From the NCBI GenBank assembly GCA_900465685.1, contig UEGR01000012.1, positions 62,001-126,000 on the forward strand: 64,000 nt of DNA, given 5' to 3'. This document shows, one piece after another, positions 7,186 to 14,201 of the stretch; positions within the stretch are counted from its first letter, which is position 1; the number at the start of each line of letters is the position of its first letter. The notes under the pieces are model-generated. The model saw only the letters and a program-made list of their open reading frames with translations. It had not been told where the DNA came from and searched no databases. Source of the stretch: Hyphomicrobiales bacterium (lineage in GTDB: Bacteria; Pseudomonadota; Alphaproteobacteria; Rhizobiales; Rhizobiaceae). Both the position numbers and the translations under genes were made by a program.

Positions 7186-7274
7186 CAGAACCTCGCCGCA
7201 ATGAGCAAGCCGATCATGCAGACCAGCAGGATTGTCAGAAGTGTCGATAAGAGAGCGACGAGGACGGCGTTCAT
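7185..7274 (-). CDS. 29-residue single-span membrane peptide
   Basis: The frame reads MNAVLVALLSTLLTILLVCM and ends IGLLIAARF: practically the whole peptide is one hydrophobic helix with a C-terminal Arg. Its ATG overlaps the stop of the basic micro-gene (ATGA) and its stop overlaps the methyltransferase ATG (TGATG). That both ends interlock with neighbours argues that it is translated. Small phage membrane peptides of this kind serve as holins, antiholins or superinfection factors; nothing here decides between them. Confidence 0.6.
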   Translation of the reverse strand: MNAVLVALLSTLLTILLVCMIGLLIAARF

Positions 7275-7417
7275 TTCTCACCTTCCTCGCGACGTTCGAG
7301 CCGCTTCTCTGGTTTCTGTCGCCACGTCAGACGAAGCCAGAACTTGCGAAGAAGCTCCTTCACTCGTCGCGCCAGATACAAGATCAGCCAGCCACACAGC
7401 TTTCGAATTGGACGCAT
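7271..7417 (-). CDS. 48-residue basic amphipathic protein
   Basis: ATG 7417 has AAAGG eight bases upstream. The product starts MRPIRKLCGWLILYLARRVK, a membrane-seeking helix flanked by Arg/Lys, and continues with a strongly basic tail that ends EEGEK. It overlaps the C-terminal 140 bases of the 134-residue ORF in another frame and is joined by ATGA to the membrane peptide. Together they look like a two-component membrane-active unit nested in the operon. Function unknown. Confidence 0.5.
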   Translation of the reverse strand: MRPIRKLCGWLILYLARRVKELLRKFWLRLTWRQKPEKRLERREEGEK

Positions 7418-7682
7418 GGCGCGACCTTTCATTGTCGTAGAGTTCGTCAGTTTTCTTGCTGAATGCGCGGAAATGGGCCTCTGCAACCGCCACAAAGCTC
7501 GACAGCTTCATGTCAGTGAGGCCGTGCCTGTTTCTCAGGCGAAGCAATATGGAAGCGGGTGCTCCCCACTTTCTTTCGGCGCGTCCTGCCGCGGCTTCGA
7601 TCGTATCGCCTAAACCGCGATACTCTTTCCGCAAAAGGTCTTCGCCCCAATTCCGGGCTTCGGTGATGTACGCGTCAGTCAT
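7278..7682 (-). CDS. Conserved-looking phage protein, unknown
   Basis: ATG 7682 is chosen because it overlaps the stop of the upstream ORF by ATGA; a GTG start further 5' is possible. The 134 residues begin MTDAYITEARNWGEDLLRKE and include a helical, HTH-sized segment (GDTIEAAAGRAERKWGAPAS then LLRLRNRHGL) of the sort found in Rhizobiales phage hypotheticals. The last third is Ser/Ala-rich and overlaps the basic micro-gene. A DNA-binding regulatory role is possible but not shown. Confidence 0.6.
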   Translation of the reverse strand: MTDAYITEARNWGEDLLRKEYRGLGDTIEAAAGRAERKWGAPASILLRLRNRHGLTDMKLSSFVAVAEAHFRAFSKKTDELYDNERSRHASNSKAVWLADLVSGATSEGASSQVLASSDVATETREAARTSRGR

Positions 7683-8032
7683 TTTGTCGTCCACGACAGA
7701 ACGTTTGTTACACACGACAGAAAGTCTCCGTTACGTTTCAGGACAGCAAAGACGCCCTGAGACGAAACGAGAGCAGGAGTTGAGATTTGGAGCACATCGG
7801 GCACGCGGCATGGAGAGTTCTGCAAAACGCTCGCAAGGCCGCGATAGCCCGAAGGAATGACGAAGGCGCAGAAAGACGTGATGAATTGTTCCAGGTTAGC
7901 AATGGAAGATCTGCCGTCACCACGCGCCAGCACGTTGCGCCCACTACTGCGGGAGACCGTGCCGAACTTGAAAGAACGCGCAAGAAGCGCCCCGCAGGTT
8001 CTGAGATTTGAGATCGAGCAGGACTTAATCAT
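7679..8032 (-). CDS. 117-residue ORF of uncertain reality
   Basis: The ATG at 8032 overlaps the last codons of the GapR-like gene (GATGATTAA), and its TGA overlaps the next start by ATGA, so it fits perfectly into the coupled chain. The protein itself is unremarkable: Ser/Cys-rich, moderately hydrophobic, no recognisable domain. Competing frames on both strands are also open here, so composition cannot decide. I list it on the strength of its junctions. If it is not translated, this is a 340-base gap without a gene. Confidence 0.4.
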   Translation of the reverse strand: MIKSCSISNLRTCGALLARSFKFGTVSRSSGRNVLARGDGRSSIANLEQFITSFCAFVIPSGYRGLASVLQNSPCRVPDVLQISTPALVSSQGVFAVLKRNGDFLSCVTNVLSWTTK

Positions 8033-8561
8033 CGCCGCCGCCCTGTTCTGTAGGCCGGTCCGCACGTTCCTCGGCGGACCGGCCTTTATCGTCTGTCACA
8101 CGGGGGGCTTGGGAGACAGACGGATGGGAAACTGTTGCGGGGCTTTCACCCGCTCCGGCATGGCTCACGCTACCGTCATCCGGCCCTTGCCGGGACACCT
8201 CACGGGCGTTTTCCGCTGCCGCACTTCCATCCTCAAAAGAGCTTTCCGTGCCGCGGTCCATTACTGTCGCCTTTTCAGACGAATAGGAATTCTCATGCGT
8301 GTGCGCACGCGTTGCAAGTCCTGTGCCATTCTCGTATTCGTTCAGGTAAAGATCGAATATCGCATTGGCATTATCGACCTCATCGCGGCCTTTCTTCTCG
8401 ACCTTGCGCAAATGCGCGACCAACTGACCGGCGACGGTCTTATCGAACCCCTCGCCTTTCATTTCCGCGTAGACTTCGCGAATGTCAGCCTTGATCGTGT
8501 CCTCTTCCTCTTTGAGGCGCAGAACACGGTCGATGAAGGATTTAAGCCGCGAGTTGCTCAT
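8025..8561 (-). CDS. GapR-like (DUF2312) phage protein with long hydrophilic tail
   Basis: The 178-residue frame opens MSNSRLKSFIDRVLRLKEEE; residues 1-75 match the GapR/DUF2312 pattern (helical, L-K-S-F-I-x-R, EVYAEMKGEGFD, then AIFDLYLNEYENG). GapR binds overtwisted DNA in front of polymerases. Residues 80-178 form a Ser/Glu/Asp-rich disordered tail not present in the host-type protein. GAGGG lies 7 bases before ATG 8561, which is why the longer frame to 8864 is not used. It heads the minus-strand phage operon, consistent with an early gene acting on DNA. Confidence 0.8.
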   Translation of the reverse strand: MSNSRLKSFIDRVLRLKEEEDTIKADIREVYAEMKGEGFDKTVAGQLVAHLRKVEKKGRDEVDNANAIFDLYLNEYENGTGLATRAHTHENSYSSEKATVMDRGTESSFEDGSAAAENAREVSRQGPDDGSVSHAGAGESPATVSHPSVSQAPRVTDDKGRSAEERADRPTEQGGGDD

Positions 8562-8585
8562 ATTGACGCCCTCACAGAACGGCGC

Positions 8586-8885
8586 TTGGGAGACCCGAAA
8601 GAGGTAGGCAAAGGCCTTCCGGTTCACGAAGGTGACGCGCAGCCCGGTTTTTATCGCAAGCGCAACGGCAAAGACGGCCCTTGGCTCCCGGTCGCGATCT
8701 GGGAACAGGATGGTCAGCTTGTCGCGAAGATTGGCGACAAAATGGGTGATCCGGTCGAATTGTGGTCGTGGATTTGCCGTTTCCCCGTTTCCGAGGCTGC
8801 ATATCGTAAGGCTGTCGATGGCAATGGTTGGGATGATGACGCGCCTGTTGCATCTATCGGTCACAATCTGCCGGATGAGCCATAG
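8586..8885 (+). CDS. Phage-type protein, possibly 5'-truncated
   Basis: The frame contains QPGFYRKRNGKDGPWLPVAI and DPVELWSWICRFPVSEAAY, the pattern of small phage hypotheticals (PGxYxxRxxKGGPxVPVxIW...) in Rhizobiales. The only nearby in-frame start is a TTG at 8586; no ATG or GTG is placed well and the start of the divergent GapR-like gene is 24 bp away. The gene may have lost its 5' end in the rearrangement that also truncated the integrase, which begins 38 bp downstream of its stop. Function unknown. Confidence 0.55.
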   Translation: MGDPKEVGKGLPVHEGDAQPGFYRKRNGKDGPWLPVAIWEQDGQLVAKIGDKMGDPVELWSWICRFPVSEAAYRKAVDGNGWDDDAPVASIGHNLPDEP

Positions 8886-8922
8886 CCTTCAACAATCGAT
8901 AGATGCTTGCTCGATAAGTCAC

Positions 8923-9249
8923 ATGGCGTTCCTGACCACGCCAGTACAAGGCCGACCGTTCAAGAGCGAATCATCGTTCGGAAACTGGTTTGCTGAAGTG
9001 TGCGACGAGGCGGGGGTATCAGGTCGCGCCCATGGCTTACGCAAGCTACTGGCCCAGATCGTGGCGGAAAGCGGCGGCAGCAATGCCGAACTGAAGGCGC
9101 TTTTTGGCTGGACGACCGATGCCATGGCGGCACATTACATCAAGAATGCGAACGCAAAAAAGCTGGCTCAATCAGGCGCAAAGAAACTAAAGAAGAACAT
9201 GCCATCCCCTCACCTAGAAACCAAAACCCCACACCTTAGAAAAGGTTGA
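8923..9249 (+). pseudogene. Tyrosine integrase, C-terminal fragment
   Basis: About 108 residues carry the distal half of the catalytic domain: FGNWFAEVCDEAG, the box II motif AHGLRK (H-x-x-R), the FGWTTD Trp position, and the nucleophile Tyr in AAHYIKNANAKKLA. The N-terminal DNA-binding part, core-binding domain and first catalytic Arg are absent; a full integrase is about 350-400 residues. No Shine-Dalgarno precedes ATG 8923. It abuts tRNA-Arg, the presumed attachment site, and so marks one end of the element. The lost 5' portion means it cannot excise the prophage. Confidence 0.85.
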
Positions 9250-9286
9250 GCTTTTTCAGTCGGTTACAAGGGGAAAGAGAAAGAGT

Positions 9287-9363
9287 GGCGATCCCGGCAG
9301 GATTCGAACCTGCGACCTACGGCTTAGAAGGCCGGTGCTCTATCCAGCTGAGCTACGGGACCT
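9287..9363 (-). tRNA. tRNA-Arg (UCU)
   Basis: A full cloverleaf on the minus strand: acceptor GGTCCCG/CGGGATC, D arm TAGCTCAGCTGGATAGAGCA, anticodon arm CCGGC-CTTCTAA-GCCGT giving anticodon TCT, T arm GCAGG-TTCGAAT-CCTGC, discriminator G and encoded CCA. Length 77. The 3' end faces the integrase fragment and is the likely attachment site. Confidence 0.97.
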
Positions 9364-9428
9364 CGTCTTTTAAAAGTCGAAGACATTTGCAGCGATCCGG
9401 GTTTCAGCGAAATCCAGAGCGGTGGTAA

Positions 9429-9458
9429 CCCGGCCTTAGCGTGAACCACAAGGCCGGG
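9429..9458 (-). terminator. Hairpin after the NDUFS4-like gene
   Basis: CCCGGCCTT and AAGGCCGGG pair with a 12-base loop just after the stop at 9466. The following U-run is poor (TTACC), so termination may be weak or the hairpin may stabilise the 3' end. Confidence 0.5.
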
Positions 9459-9465
9459 AAAGCTG

Positions 9466-9771
9466 TCAATGCGTCCAGGGCATCGTGCGGTCGAAGCGGA
9501 AATTGTCCGAATAGGACACTTTGCGGCGCTTCGGTTCATTCGGCTCGGAAACGCGATAGGCAATGCCATAGCGCTTTGCATAGGCAATAGCGTCTTCCTG
9601 GCTATCGAAAGCGAGACGGATCTGGCTTCTCATGTCGCCTGACGACGTGTAGCCCATCAATGGCTCGACCTTGCGCGGGCTTTCCGGCTCGTATTCGAGG
9701 ATCCATTGATCTGTCTTGGCCTGACCGGACTGCATTGCAGTCTTAGCTGGACGAAAAATGCGTGCAACCAT
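9466..9771 (-). CDS. ETC complex I subunit, NDUFS4 family
   Basis: The 101-residue protein opens MVARIFRPAKTAMQSGQAKT, has LEYEPE, then MGYTSSGDMRSQIRLAF and ends with KVSYSDNFRFDRTMPWTH, the signature of the NDUFS4 (18-kDa) accessory subunit of NADH:quinone oxidoreductase in alphaproteobacteria and mitochondria. It stabilises the N-module at the cytoplasmic arm. No signal peptide. The gene stands alone between two tRNA genes, as is usual for this subunit, which is not part of the nuo operon. Length matches the bacterial family. Confidence 0.92.
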   Translation of the reverse strand: MVARIFRPAKTAMQSGQAKTDQWILEYEPESPRKVEPLMGYTSSGDMRSQIRLAFDSQEDAIAYAKRYGIAYRVSEPNEPKRRKVSYSDNFRFDRTMPWTH

Positions 9772-9931
9772 TTGAAGAACCTTGGACTATGCTCTTGTCG
9801 CCCCGTGAGGGCTCTGAATTTCAACAAGGCAATAGTAGACCCACCAATCCATGTCAACGCGATAAAGACGCGCGGTTCAAGCCAAGCACAGGATAGCTCG
9901 GTTTTTCAGATCAATCATGGTGGGGAAAAAA

Positions 9932-10008
9932 TGGTCGGAGCGGCAGGATTCGAACCTGCGACCCCCTGATCCCAAATCAGGTGCGCTACCAGACTGCGCT
10001 ACGCTCCG
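9932..10008 (-). tRNA. tRNA-Pro (UGG)
   Basis: Cloverleaf on the minus strand: acceptor CGGAGCG/CGCTCCG, D arm GCGCAGTCTGGTAGCGC, anticodon arm CCTGA-TTTGGGA-TCAGG with anticodon TGG, T arm GCAGG-TTCGAAT-CCTGC, discriminator A and encoded CCA. Length 77. Confidence 0.97.
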
Positions 10009-10178
10009 TGGCCCTTTCGGACGTTGAGTTCCCTAGAGAATTCGCTTTCCTAAGGCAAGAGCTATTTTCAAACTTTCATAAAAAAATCGACGGGTTGACA
10101 CATAACAGGACCAGACACCCCTAAAAGTCCCCGTAATGCCGCGACCAGCGCCCGCAGCGGGTCCAAAACACAAATGGC

Positions 10179-10244
10179 AAAGGGAGGTTCACAGGTGCAA
10201 ACCTCCCTTTGAACGCACCGGCCTGCGACTCGCAAGACCGGTGC
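10179..10244 (-). terminator. Tandem hairpins after the amino-acid binding protein gene
   Basis: Reading on the minus strand after the stop at 10261, a first hairpin pairs GCACCGG with CCGGTGC (10244-10215) and a second pairs AAAGGGAGGTT with AACCTCCCTTT (10210-10179). The second ends in TTT and is the better terminator. The A-rich other end would let it work from the opposite side too. Confidence 0.65.
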
Positions 10245-10260
10245 AGATTCGTGGATAAAA

Positions 10261-11067
10261 TCAGTCTTCGGAGCCGTAAGCGTCGAAGTCGAAATATTTG
10301 TCGTTGATTTCCTTGTATTTTCCGTTCGCACGGATAGCCTTGATGGCGGCATTGAACTTTTCAACCAATTCCGGCCGCCCCTTCTTCAAGGCGACGCCCA
10401 CGCCCACACCATGAATTTCCGGGTCCGGCGGATAAGTGCCCACCATCTTGCAGCACGCGCCATCCGGCGTCTTCAGCCATTCGGCAAGCGTGACGCTGTC
10501 GTCATTGGCGGCATCCAAACGACCATTGGCGAGATCGAGGCGATATTCTTCCGCCGTCGGATAAGCCTTGATCGTGCTGTCGGTAAAGGCATGCTCGGCA
10601 TAATTGGCATGTGTGGTGGAAACCTGAACGCCGACCGTCTTGCCTGCCAGGTCCGCCTTGGTCACGCCCTTGATATCGCTATCCTTCGGAACGGCAATGC
10701 CTGGAGGCGTGTTGTAATATTTGTTGGAGAAGTCGACCTGCTTCTTGCGTTCTTCCGTGATCGACATGGACGACACATAGGCATCGAATTTATCGGCCTG
10801 TAGCGCCGGGATCGTCCCGTCCCATTCCTGCGTGATGAAAGTGCATTCAGCTTTCATCTCATCGCAAAGCGCTTTCGCGATGTCCACGTCGAAGCCTGAC
10901 AGGGTGCCATCGGGGTTGATGAAATTGAACGGAGGATAGGCGCCTTCTGTGCCGATGATGAGTTTCAGTGGCGTTTCGGCATTTGCGGCAGTCATTGCCA
11001 TCCCGCCGATCGCAGTTGCCATGGTCGCAATTGATGCAGCCAAAACGATACGTTTCAAGACACGCAT
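10261..11067 (-). CDS. Amino-acid ABC transporter substrate-binding protein (family 3)
   Basis: The 268-residue protein has a Sec signal peptide (residues 1-30, cut after AANA), then the family 3 fold: LIIGTEGAYPPFNFINPDGT, SGFDVDIAKALC, the hinge region DAYVSSMSITEERKKQVDFS and a C-terminal KEINDKYFDFDAYG. It resembles the Lys/Arg/ornithine- or octopine-type periplasmic receptors. No permease or ATPase gene is adjacent, so it is an orphan that must share a transporter encoded elsewhere. A Cys pair (GACCK) near residue 205 resembles the disulphide seen in this family. Substrate cannot be fixed from sequence alone. Confidence 0.88.
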   Translation of the reverse strand: MRVLKRIVLAASIATMATAIGGMAMTAANAETPLKLIIGTEGAYPPFNFINPDGTLSGFDVDIAKALCDEMKAECTFITQEWDGTIPALQADKFDAYVSSMSITEERKKQVDFSNKYYNTPPGIAVPKDSDIKGVTKADLAGKTVGVQVSTTHANYAEHAFTDSTIKAYPTAEEYRLDLANGRLDAANDDSVTLAEWLKTPDGACCKMVGTYPPDPEIHGVGVGVALKKGRPELVEKFNAAIKAIRANGKYKEINDKYFDFDAYGSED

Positions 11068-11347
11068 AAAAGTTCTCCCAATTTACGTTGACTGGTTCCC
11101 TTATTGATGTGCCGACCCAGCCGCCGGCAGGGTGTTCACAACAGTCAATGCAAATTGACGACTCGCAGTGCCTTCCCCCGCCCTATCAATAGATGTTTCT
11201 TTGAAATCTGGACAATGTCTTTTCGTGCGAAGGCTTCAGTATCGATCAGACCGAAGCTTCGCGCGCCATTCGCGTCAGCAAAAAAGCCCGTCACGCCGCT
11301 GCATCGGCGACCAGCGGCGAAGGACTATACGCTCTGTCTACCCGGTT

Positions 11348-11491
11348 CTATCCAAACAGCCCGACAAACATCCAAACGACGATGGATGCCATCAGACTGG
11401 CAATCAACACGGTAAGAACCTGGGTTCCCTGCCTGCCCTGACGAACATTCTGTGCCTCGAATTCCTTCGGCGGCAATGCGCGCGTGACCAT
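11348..11491 (-). CDS. 47-residue single-span membrane protein
   Basis: ATG 11491 follows an excellent ribosome site (AGAGGAGG, 6 bases upstream). The product opens MVTRALPPKEFEAQNVRQGR, a polar cytoplasmic segment, and then one hydrophobic helix of about 22 residues (VLTVLIASLMASIVVWMFVG) ending at the C-terminus. It lies alone between the binding-protein gene and the lactate permease. Short tail-anchored proteins like this are common in Brucellaceae; function unknown. Confidence 0.65.
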   Translation of the reverse strand: MVTRALPPKEFEAQNVRQGRQGTQVLTVLIASLMASIVVWMFVGLFG

Positions 11492-11583
11492 GACAGCCTC
11501 CTCTCAAAGAGGCCTTTTATTATGCGCTGGAATAACGACGAAAAAGCGGCTGCTAACAGCCTGTAATGCCCCGACAAAACACA

Positions 11584-11604
11584 GTTCTGACGTTACGTCA
11601 GAAC
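11584..11604. promoter_or_regulatory. Perfect 10-bp inverted repeat
   Basis: GTTCTGACGT and ACGTCAGAAC flank a single T, a perfect 21-bp dyad. It has the form of a dimeric-repressor operator. It sits 93 bases upstream of the divergent 47-residue gene and 240 bases before lldP. No regulator gene is next to it. Confidence 0.5.
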
Positions 11605-11680
11605 ATGAAACACAGTCTTGTTTCGCGCTTGAATAGCATCTCCATGCCTAAAGTAGCAGACACCGTAGAATTGACAGCCC

Positions 11681-11699
11681 TGGTAAAGTAAGTTTACCA
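11681..11699 (+). promoter_or_regulatory. Candidate GntR-type operator for lactate permease
   Basis: TGGTAAA and TTTACCA flank five bases. GntR-family regulators of the FadR/PdhR/LldR branch bind TGGT-N(3-5)-ACCA cores, and LldR controls lactate genes in other bacteria. The dyad begins 4 bases after TTGACA (11671-11676), where a repressor would block a promoter. No lldR gene is in the window. Confidence 0.5.
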
Positions 11700-11843
11700 A
11701 TCAATCGTCAGCATAAGTCAACGATCGGCAATAGGCACCTCCGGGGAGAGGATGGCTGTCCATTGCCTATGCATCGGCACGCAGACCGATGAAGCATTTT
11801 GCATTGAAGAGAGGAACGTTTTCAGTCCAGGAAGGGAGGAACC

Positions 11844-13516
11844 ATGCCCTGGAATCAAGTATATGACCCTTTGGGCAGCATGTTTTGGTCAACATTGCTC
11901 GCCGCTTTGCCAATTGTCGTCCTGCTGGGCGGCATCGGCTTTCTCCATATGAAGGCCCATACTGCAGCAATACTCGGTCTTCTGACCGCTCTCGTCATCG
12001 CCGTCATTGGATTTGGAATGCCCGCCGACAAGGCCGGTGCAACAGCCGTCTATGGCGCAGCCTACGGCCTGCTGCCCATCGGCTGGATCATTCTGAACGT
12101 CATTTTTCTCTATCGCCTCACCGAACAGACCGGGCAATTCAACATCCTGCGTGATTCAATCGCCGGGATCACGCCGGATCGTCGGCTCCAGCTTCTGTTC
12201 ATCGCCTTTTCCTTCGGCGCCTTCTTTGAAGGTGCGGCGGGCTTCGGCACGCCAGTGGCCGTCACCGCCGCCATGCTCATGGGGCTGGGCTTTGCCCCTC
12301 TCCCGGCGGCAGGCCTGTCGCTGATTGCGAACACCGCCCCCGTCGCCTATGGCGCACTTGGAACACCGGTCATTGCGCTTTCCGCCGTGACCGGCATCGA
12401 CCTCCTGCAGCTATCCGGCATGATCGGGCGGCAATTGCCATTCTTCTCGGTTATCGTGCCCTTCTGGCTGATATGGGCTTTTGCCGGGCGTAGAGGCATG
12501 CTGGAAGTCTGGCCTGCCTTGCTGGTTGCCGGTGTCGCCTTTGCAGTTCCGCAATATCTGGTTTCAAACTTCCATGGTCCGTGGCTGGTCGATGTGATTG
12601 CCGCCGTCTGTTCCATGGCAGCGCTCGCCGGATTTCTGCGGATATGGCAGCCGAAACGCATCTGGACGTCCACCAGCCTCGATGCGGATGAAGTCGCCGC
12701 GCCCTATACACCGCCCCAGCAACATGCGAGCGGCACCGTCTTCCGCGCATGGCTGCCATGGTTGATCCTGTCGGTCTTCGTGTTTCTATGGGGAACGCCG
12801 CAGTTCCGCACATGGCTCGACTCGCTCTGGGTGCTGAAGGTCAGGTGCCTTATCTGCATAATCTGGTGTTCAAGGTGCCGCCCGTCGTCGCCGAAGCCCA
12901 TGCAGAGGCGGCGGTCTATACGCTCAACCTGCTATCGGCCACCGGATCTGGCATTCTGCTCTCTGCCATCGTGGCGGGACTGGTTCTCGGCTTCAATCCG
13001 TTCAAGCTTCTCAGGGAATATGGCAAGACCGCCTATGTGGTGCGCTTCTCGCTCATCACCATCGCGGCCATGCTGGCGCTTGGCTATGTCACGCGCTATT
13101 CCGGCACAGACGCCACGCTTGGCCTTGCTTTCGCGCAGACCGGCTGGGTCTATCCGTTCTTCGGCGCAATGCTTGGTTGGCTCGGTGTTGCGCTCACCGG
13201 TTCGGACACGGCATCAAACGTGCTTTTCGGCGGATTGCAGAAGATTACCGCCGAGCAACTTGGGCTGTCGCCGGTGCTGATGGCTGCGTCCAACTCGTCG
13301 GGCGGCGTCATGGGTAAGATGATCGATGCGCAGTCTATCGTCGTCGCCTCCACGGCAACCCAGTGGTACGGCCATGAGTCGAAAATCCTGCGCTATGTGT
13401 TTTTCCACTCGATTGCACTGGCATCGCTCATCGGCCTTCTCGTGATGGCACAGGCCTATCTGCCACCATTTACCCATATGGTTCCGGCAGAAACCCTGCC
13501 CGCCGTAACTCACTGA
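11844..13516 (+). pseudogene. lldP: L-lactate permease, split by a frameshift
   Basis: Residues from ATG 11844 to about position 12840 follow the LctP/LldP family: many membrane spans, FGAFFEGAAGFGTPVAVTAA, SLIANTAPVAYGALGTPVIA. Just after [10 protein letters not shown] this frame becomes nonsense and runs to 13280, while the frame one base back continues the permease ([60 protein letters not shown]) to the stop at 13516. Restoring one base near 12841 (for example AAGGTC to AAGGTCC) rejoins both halves into about 557 residues, the normal size. It is either a true pseudogene or a sequencing error. Wild-type function is H+/L-lactate symport. Confidence 0.85.
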
Positions 13517-13539
13517 TCATACGGTCAGACCATCAACAG

Positions 13540-13573
13540 CCCACGCAAGCATCAGCTTGCGTGGGTTTTCTTT
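13540..13573 (+). terminator. Strong terminator after lldP
   Basis: CCCACGCAAGC, loop ATCA, GCTTGCGTGGG, then TTTTCTTT: an 11-bp perfect stem with a U-run, 24 bases after the lldP stop. Confidence 0.9.
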
Positions 13574-13576
13574 ATC

Positions 13577-13601
13577 GGAACCGATGCCATTTTCAGACGT
13601 T
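13577..13601 (+). promoter_or_regulatory. Candidate EcfG (general stress) promoter
   Basis: GGAAC at 13577-13581 and CGTT at 13598-13601 are spaced by exactly 16 bases, matching the alphaproteobacterial EcfG consensus GGAAC-N16/17-CGTT. It lies between the lldP terminator and the start of a 48-residue gene 33 bases downstream, in the correct direction. The pattern is short, so chance cannot be excluded. Confidence 0.6.
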
Positions 13602-13633
13602 CCATCCTTATCGATCATTATGAGGAGTTACAC

Positions 13634-13780
13634 GTGAACAGAAACGGGCTTTATCTGATTATCGGCGCGTTGATCGTCGTTGCGGCTGGTCTGGCTTTCT
13701 ACGTCTATCGCGAAGAAACAAAACCCGCCGGGATTGAGTTGAAAATCGGAGAAGGTGGTGTTTCCGTTCAGGAAAATTGA
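13634..13780 (+). CDS. 48-residue membrane-anchored protein, possibly stress-induced
   Basis: The start is GTG 13634 with GAGGAG 6 bases upstream. The product opens MNRNGLYLIIGALIVVAAGL, a single N-terminal transmembrane helix, followed by FYVYREETK and a short polar periplasmic or cytoplasmic tail (GIELKIGEGGVSVQEN). A candidate EcfG promoter is 33 bases in front. Small one-span proteins behind EcfG promoters are frequent in Rhizobiales stress regulons. Function unknown. Confidence 0.65.
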   Translation: MNRNGLYLIIGALIVVAAGLAFYVYREETKPAGIELKIGEGGVSVQEN

Positions 13781-13897
13781 GGTCTGAAAAGGTTATAAAC
13801 ATATAAACCGATTTAGATTTCAAACGCTTACGCTTTGTGATGCAACGTTCTGGACAGCTCCGTGTTATTTGCTTCGCCAGATGAACGGAGGATCGAA

Positions 13898-14053
13898 ATG
13901 AGTATCCAGACTGTTTCCGATGACCTTTATCGTCGTCACGAACGCGAATGGGCCCAGTGGCGCGACGCAGTTGAAGAGCAGGAATCGAACCAGAAACAAC
14001 AGGATAAGGTTTCCGGTGAAACTTCCTGTGACGGCAAGACGTCCGGACACTGA
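13898..14053 (+). CDS. 51-residue hydrophilic protein, unknown
   Basis: ATG 13898 has GGAGG 7 bases upstream, preferred over the frame's earlier ATG. The product opens MSIQTVSDDLYRRHEREWAQ, continues with a charged Glu/Gln-rich helix and ends in a Ser/Gly/Lys tail with one Cys. It looks like a small helical, partly disordered protein. It lies 117 bases after the 48-residue gene; no shared promoter is evident. The family is not recognised. Confidence 0.55.
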   Translation: MSIQTVSDDLYRRHEREWAQWRDAVEEQESNQKQQDKVSGETSCDGKTSGH

Positions 14054-14201
14054 TTAGCTTCTTCACAATGAATTAGAGACGCCGCGCCAGCGGCGTTTTC
14101 TATTTGGTGGCCCAGCCATCGCCCGATCATCCCCAGGTAACGAAATGCGAAGGAAGACTTGTTAGCGTCTAGCCATCGCGATTCGAACAGGGGTCAGACA
14201 T

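Larger units (their letters stand above)
1..9249. mobile_element. Prophage or prophage remnant at tRNA-Arg
   Basis: The stretch holds phage-type genes almost entirely: virion proteins at the left edge, small unknown ORFs with one-base or four-base overlaps, a NusG-like factor, a truncated DNA cytosine methyltransferase, a GapR-like early gene and a tyrosine-integrase C-terminal fragment. The integrase fragment ends 38 bp from the CCA end of tRNA-Arg(UCU), the usual arrangement at a tRNA attachment site. The left boundary lies outside the window, so completeness cannot be judged. The fragmentary integrase and methyltransferase and a 30-residue terminase-like ORF suggest decay, though the long virion ORFs are intact as far as visible. 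Confidence 0.85.
11492..11843. other. Regulatory interval before lldP
   Basis: These 352 bases carry no convincing gene. They hold two clean inverted repeats (11584-11604 and 11681-11699), a TTGACA at 11671-11676 and a purine-rich ribosome site (GGAAGGGAGG) in front of the lactate permease ATG. The region is the likely control area of lldP and perhaps of the divergent 47-residue gene. Confidence 0.55.
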
